This document shows positions 62,724 through 64,000 of a stretch of DNA of 64,000 nucleotides, piece by piece. A model generated the notes under the pieces. The model was not told the DNA's origin, ran no database searches, and saw nothing but the letters and a program-made list of their open reading frames with translations. Position 1 is the first letter of the stretch; the number at the start of each line of letters is the position of its first letter. The position numbers and the translations under genes are program-made. Source of the DNA: CAZIVP01 sp964542915 (GTDB lineage: Bacteria; Calditrichota; Calditrichia; Calditrichales; Calditrichaceae); NCBI GenBank assembly GCA_964542915.1, contig CAZIVP010000003.1:310001-374000 (forward strand), in the 5' to 3' direction.

Positions 62724-63479
62724 TCAAAATCCTTTGATTAATGATTCGACGACCAGATACCAGCCGTCCACCAATACGAACAGGAGTAGTTTAAACGGCA
62801 TGGCAATCATAACAGGCGGCAACATCATCATACCCATGGAAAGCAATACACTGCCGACAATCAGATCGATGAGCAACATGGGCAAATACAGCAAAAATCC
62901 GATCTGAAAAGCGGTTTTTAATTCGCTAATGATGAAGGCCGGTATAAGCGTCGTAAGCGAGACATCCTGCGGAGATCCGGGTTTGTCCACGCCGTTCAGA
63001 TTGACAAACAATTTTAGATCCTTCTCCCGGGTTTGTTTTAACATAAAAGCCCGTATCGGTTTCGATGCTTCCTGAAGGGCTTCTTTTTGAGTGATTCGGT
63101 CATCCAGATACGGTTGCAGTGCATTTTCGTTTACCTCGGTAATAACAGGCTTCATTACAAAAAACGTCAGAAAGAGTGCCAACCCGATCAGTATTTGATT
63201 TGACGGAACCATTTGAGCGGCCAGGCTCTGTCGTAAAAAGTGAAACACAACAATCATCCTTGTAAACGAAGTCATCATGATGAGGATGGAAGGCGCCAGA
63301 CTGAGAATGGTTAAGAGAAAAACAATTTGTAATGTCGGAACCAGCTCCGAAGGATTATCCGTCTTATCGAGACCAATGGATACTTTAGGAATGGCGTTTT
63401 GCGCTATCGTTGTTTCCGCCACGCCGCCCAGTAATAACAACAGTAGTGCTAACTTCCAGATTTTTCGATTTACAGGCAT
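62724..63479 (-). CDS. fliP: Flagellar export-gate protein FliP
   Basis: 251 residues from the ATG at 63479. A longer frame from a TTG at 63548 would start upstream of the predicted sigma-54 transcription start and is rejected. The signal peptide ends about residue 27 (TTIAQ). The FliP core follows: TILSLAPSILIMMTSFTRMI, VVFHFLRQSLAAQMVPSNQI and LIGLALFLTFFVMKPV. The C-terminal SVLLSMGMMMLPPVMIAMPF and KLLLFVLVDGW are conserved. Five copies form the core of the export pore. First gene of the run to the PAS kinase, which suggests one operon. Confidence 0.95.
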   Translation of the reverse strand: MPVNRKIWKLALLLLLLGGVAETTIAQNAIPKVSIGLDKTDNPSELVPTLQIVFLLTILSLAPSILIMMTSFTRMIVVFHFLRQSLAAQMVPSNQILIGLALFLTFFVMKPVITEVNENALQPYLDDRITQKEALQEASKPIRAFMLKQTREKDLKLFVNLNGVDKPGSPQDVSLTTLIPAFIISELKTAFQIGFLLYLPMLLIDLIVGSVLLSMGMMMLPPVMIAMPFKLLLFVLVDGWYLVVESLIKGF

Positions 63480-63543
63480 ATAATCGTTCCGGTTAAAATC
63501 GCTGCCTTTTTGTATTGAAACCGTTATTAATACAAGTGAGTTT

Positions 63544-63559
63544 GACAAATACCGTGCCA
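63544..63559 (-). promoter_or_regulatory. Sigma-54-like promoter upstream of fliP
   Basis: Minus-strand TGGCACGGTATTTGTC: a perfect TGGCACG -24 element and, at the right distance, TTTGT instead of TTTGC at -12. The predicted start (about 63533) gives a leader of about 54 nt before the fliP ATG at 63479. One mismatch at an important -12 base lowers confidence. Confidence 0.6.
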
Positions 63560-63711
63560 GCTTTTAATCAATTTATAATAATGGCGTATATTGCTGTAAT
63601 ATATGGATTTATAGATCATACGCCTGATAACCTTTAATCGTATCGAAAGAATGAGGGAGAAGAATTTATCGGAGAGCGTGATAAGGGCGGAAATTTTTTC
63701 CTGCGCTGGAT

Positions 63712-64000
63712 TTATTCGGGACGGTTCATGAATCGATGAACCCAGTCGCTGAAAGGCAGAGTATTGCTTTGCATGTTTTGGTTATTCTGCGCTTCACTTT
63801 CAGGGACTTCACCCAAATCGTTGATTAAATTTATATGTTGTTCGGTCACCCCGAGCACCAATTTGCGACCTTCGATATGGGCGACCATAATGGATTGTTT
63901 GGGACCCAGGTTATGGCGGGCTATAACGCGAATGTTGCCGCGGTTGTACATGGTCGCTTTACCCGCCAGTTTCTTGTAAAGCAAAATAGCCAGCAATAAT
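63712..64000 (-). CDS. fliO: Flagellar biosynthesis protein FliO, C-terminal part (runs off window)
   Basis: The last 95 or so codons. The reading frame continues past the window edge through a hydrophobic end (LLAILLYKKL), then NRGNIRVIARHNLGPKQSIM and VAHIEGRKLVLGVTEQHINL, the usual FliO cytoplasmic domain. FliO chaperones FliP in the inner membrane. Window-edge partial: a TTG at 63996 is not a real start. It ends 232 bp before fliP, and the sigma-54-like promoter lies in that gap. Confidence 0.88.
   Translation of the reverse strand, partial: LLLAILLYKKLAGKATMYNRGNIRVIARHNLGPKQSIMVAHIEGRKLVLGVTEQHINLINDLGEVPESEAQNNQNMQSNTLPFSDWVHRFMNRPE

Noticed and set aside
62724..63548. Longer FliP from TTG at 63548
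   Set aside because: It would start upstream of the predicted sigma-54 transcription start and put 23 residues before the signal peptide.
63650..63690. Sigma-28-like CCGATAA on the minus strand between fliO and fliP
   Set aside because: No TAAA -35 element lies at the right distance, and the sigma-54-like site nearby is better.
1..64000. CRISPR arrays, insertion sequences, prophage or toxin-antitoxin genes
   Set aside because: I saw no regularly spaced direct repeats, transposase-like proteins, phage genes or small paired genes of that type in the window.

Overview
The window reads as chromosome of a diderm (Gram-negative-type), motile bacterium. Evidence: flagellar P- and L-ring genes (flgI, flgH), a Wza-type outer-membrane export protein, several secreted beta-rich envelope proteins, and sigma-54-like promoters in front of flagellar operons. 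Gene order, moderate GC and the OmpL47-repeat, two-component-propeller and Y_Y_Y-type envelope proteins suggest a Calditrichota/FCB-group-like lineage. That placement is inference; no rRNA is present.

Layout. (1) 1-2.4 kb, minus strand: the end of a Gfo/Idh/MocA oxidoreductase, an exported aldo/keto reductase, an ADP-ribosylglycohydrolase and a possible 55-codon ORF. (2) 2.65-5.66 kb, plus: a 1000-residue protein joining a periplasmic solute-binding domain to an MscS channel, followed by a strong terminator. (3) 6.1-12.8 kb, minus: a translationally coupled three-gene envelope operon of two OmpL47-repeat proteins and a beta-propeller/Y_Y_Y membrane protein with no kinase. (4) 13.2-16.7 kb, minus: nadC-nadA-nadB, de novo NAD synthesis. 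(5) 16.9-20.2 kb: a lone receiver protein and a divergent secreted gluzincin/propeller/barrel-like protein. (6) 20.6-35.6 kb, plus: a Wzy-type surface polysaccharide locus (Wza-like, rfbC, Wzz-like, Wzx-like, sulfotransferase, Wzy-like, four glycosyltransferases, initiating sugar-phosphate transferase). Its middle (about 25-33 kb) is conspicuously AT-rich, with long gene-free gaps. (7) 35.8 kb: tRNA-Val(CAC) with a bidirectional terminator. (8) 36.0-46.0 kb, minus: five glycan-modification genes (TPR glycosyltransferase, a 1381-residue methyltransferase/triple-GT2/TPR protein, DegT aminotransferase, sulfotransferase, GNAT-sulfotransferase fusion) directly downstream of flgL. (9) 46.1-53.3 kb, minus: flgF-flgG-flgA-flgH-flgI-flgJ-flgN-flgK-flgL behind a well-spaced sigma-54 promoter. 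(10) 53.9-64 kb, minus: fliO (partial), then fliP-fliQ-fliR-flhB-flhA-flhF-flhG-small membrane protein-fliA-small protein-PAS sensor kinase, again behind a sigma-54-like promoter.

How they work together. Regions 9 and 10 make the flagellar export gate, rod, rings, hook junction, placement GTPases and sigma-28. Region 8 is co-directional and close behind flgL, so it is a good candidate for glycosylating and possibly sulfating the flagellar filament. Region 6 would make, polymerise and export a separate surface polysaccharide that may also be sulfated. The most unusual items are the solute-binding/MscS fusion, the kinase-less propeller plus OmpL47 operon, and the glycan/sulfotransferase island attached to the hook operon.
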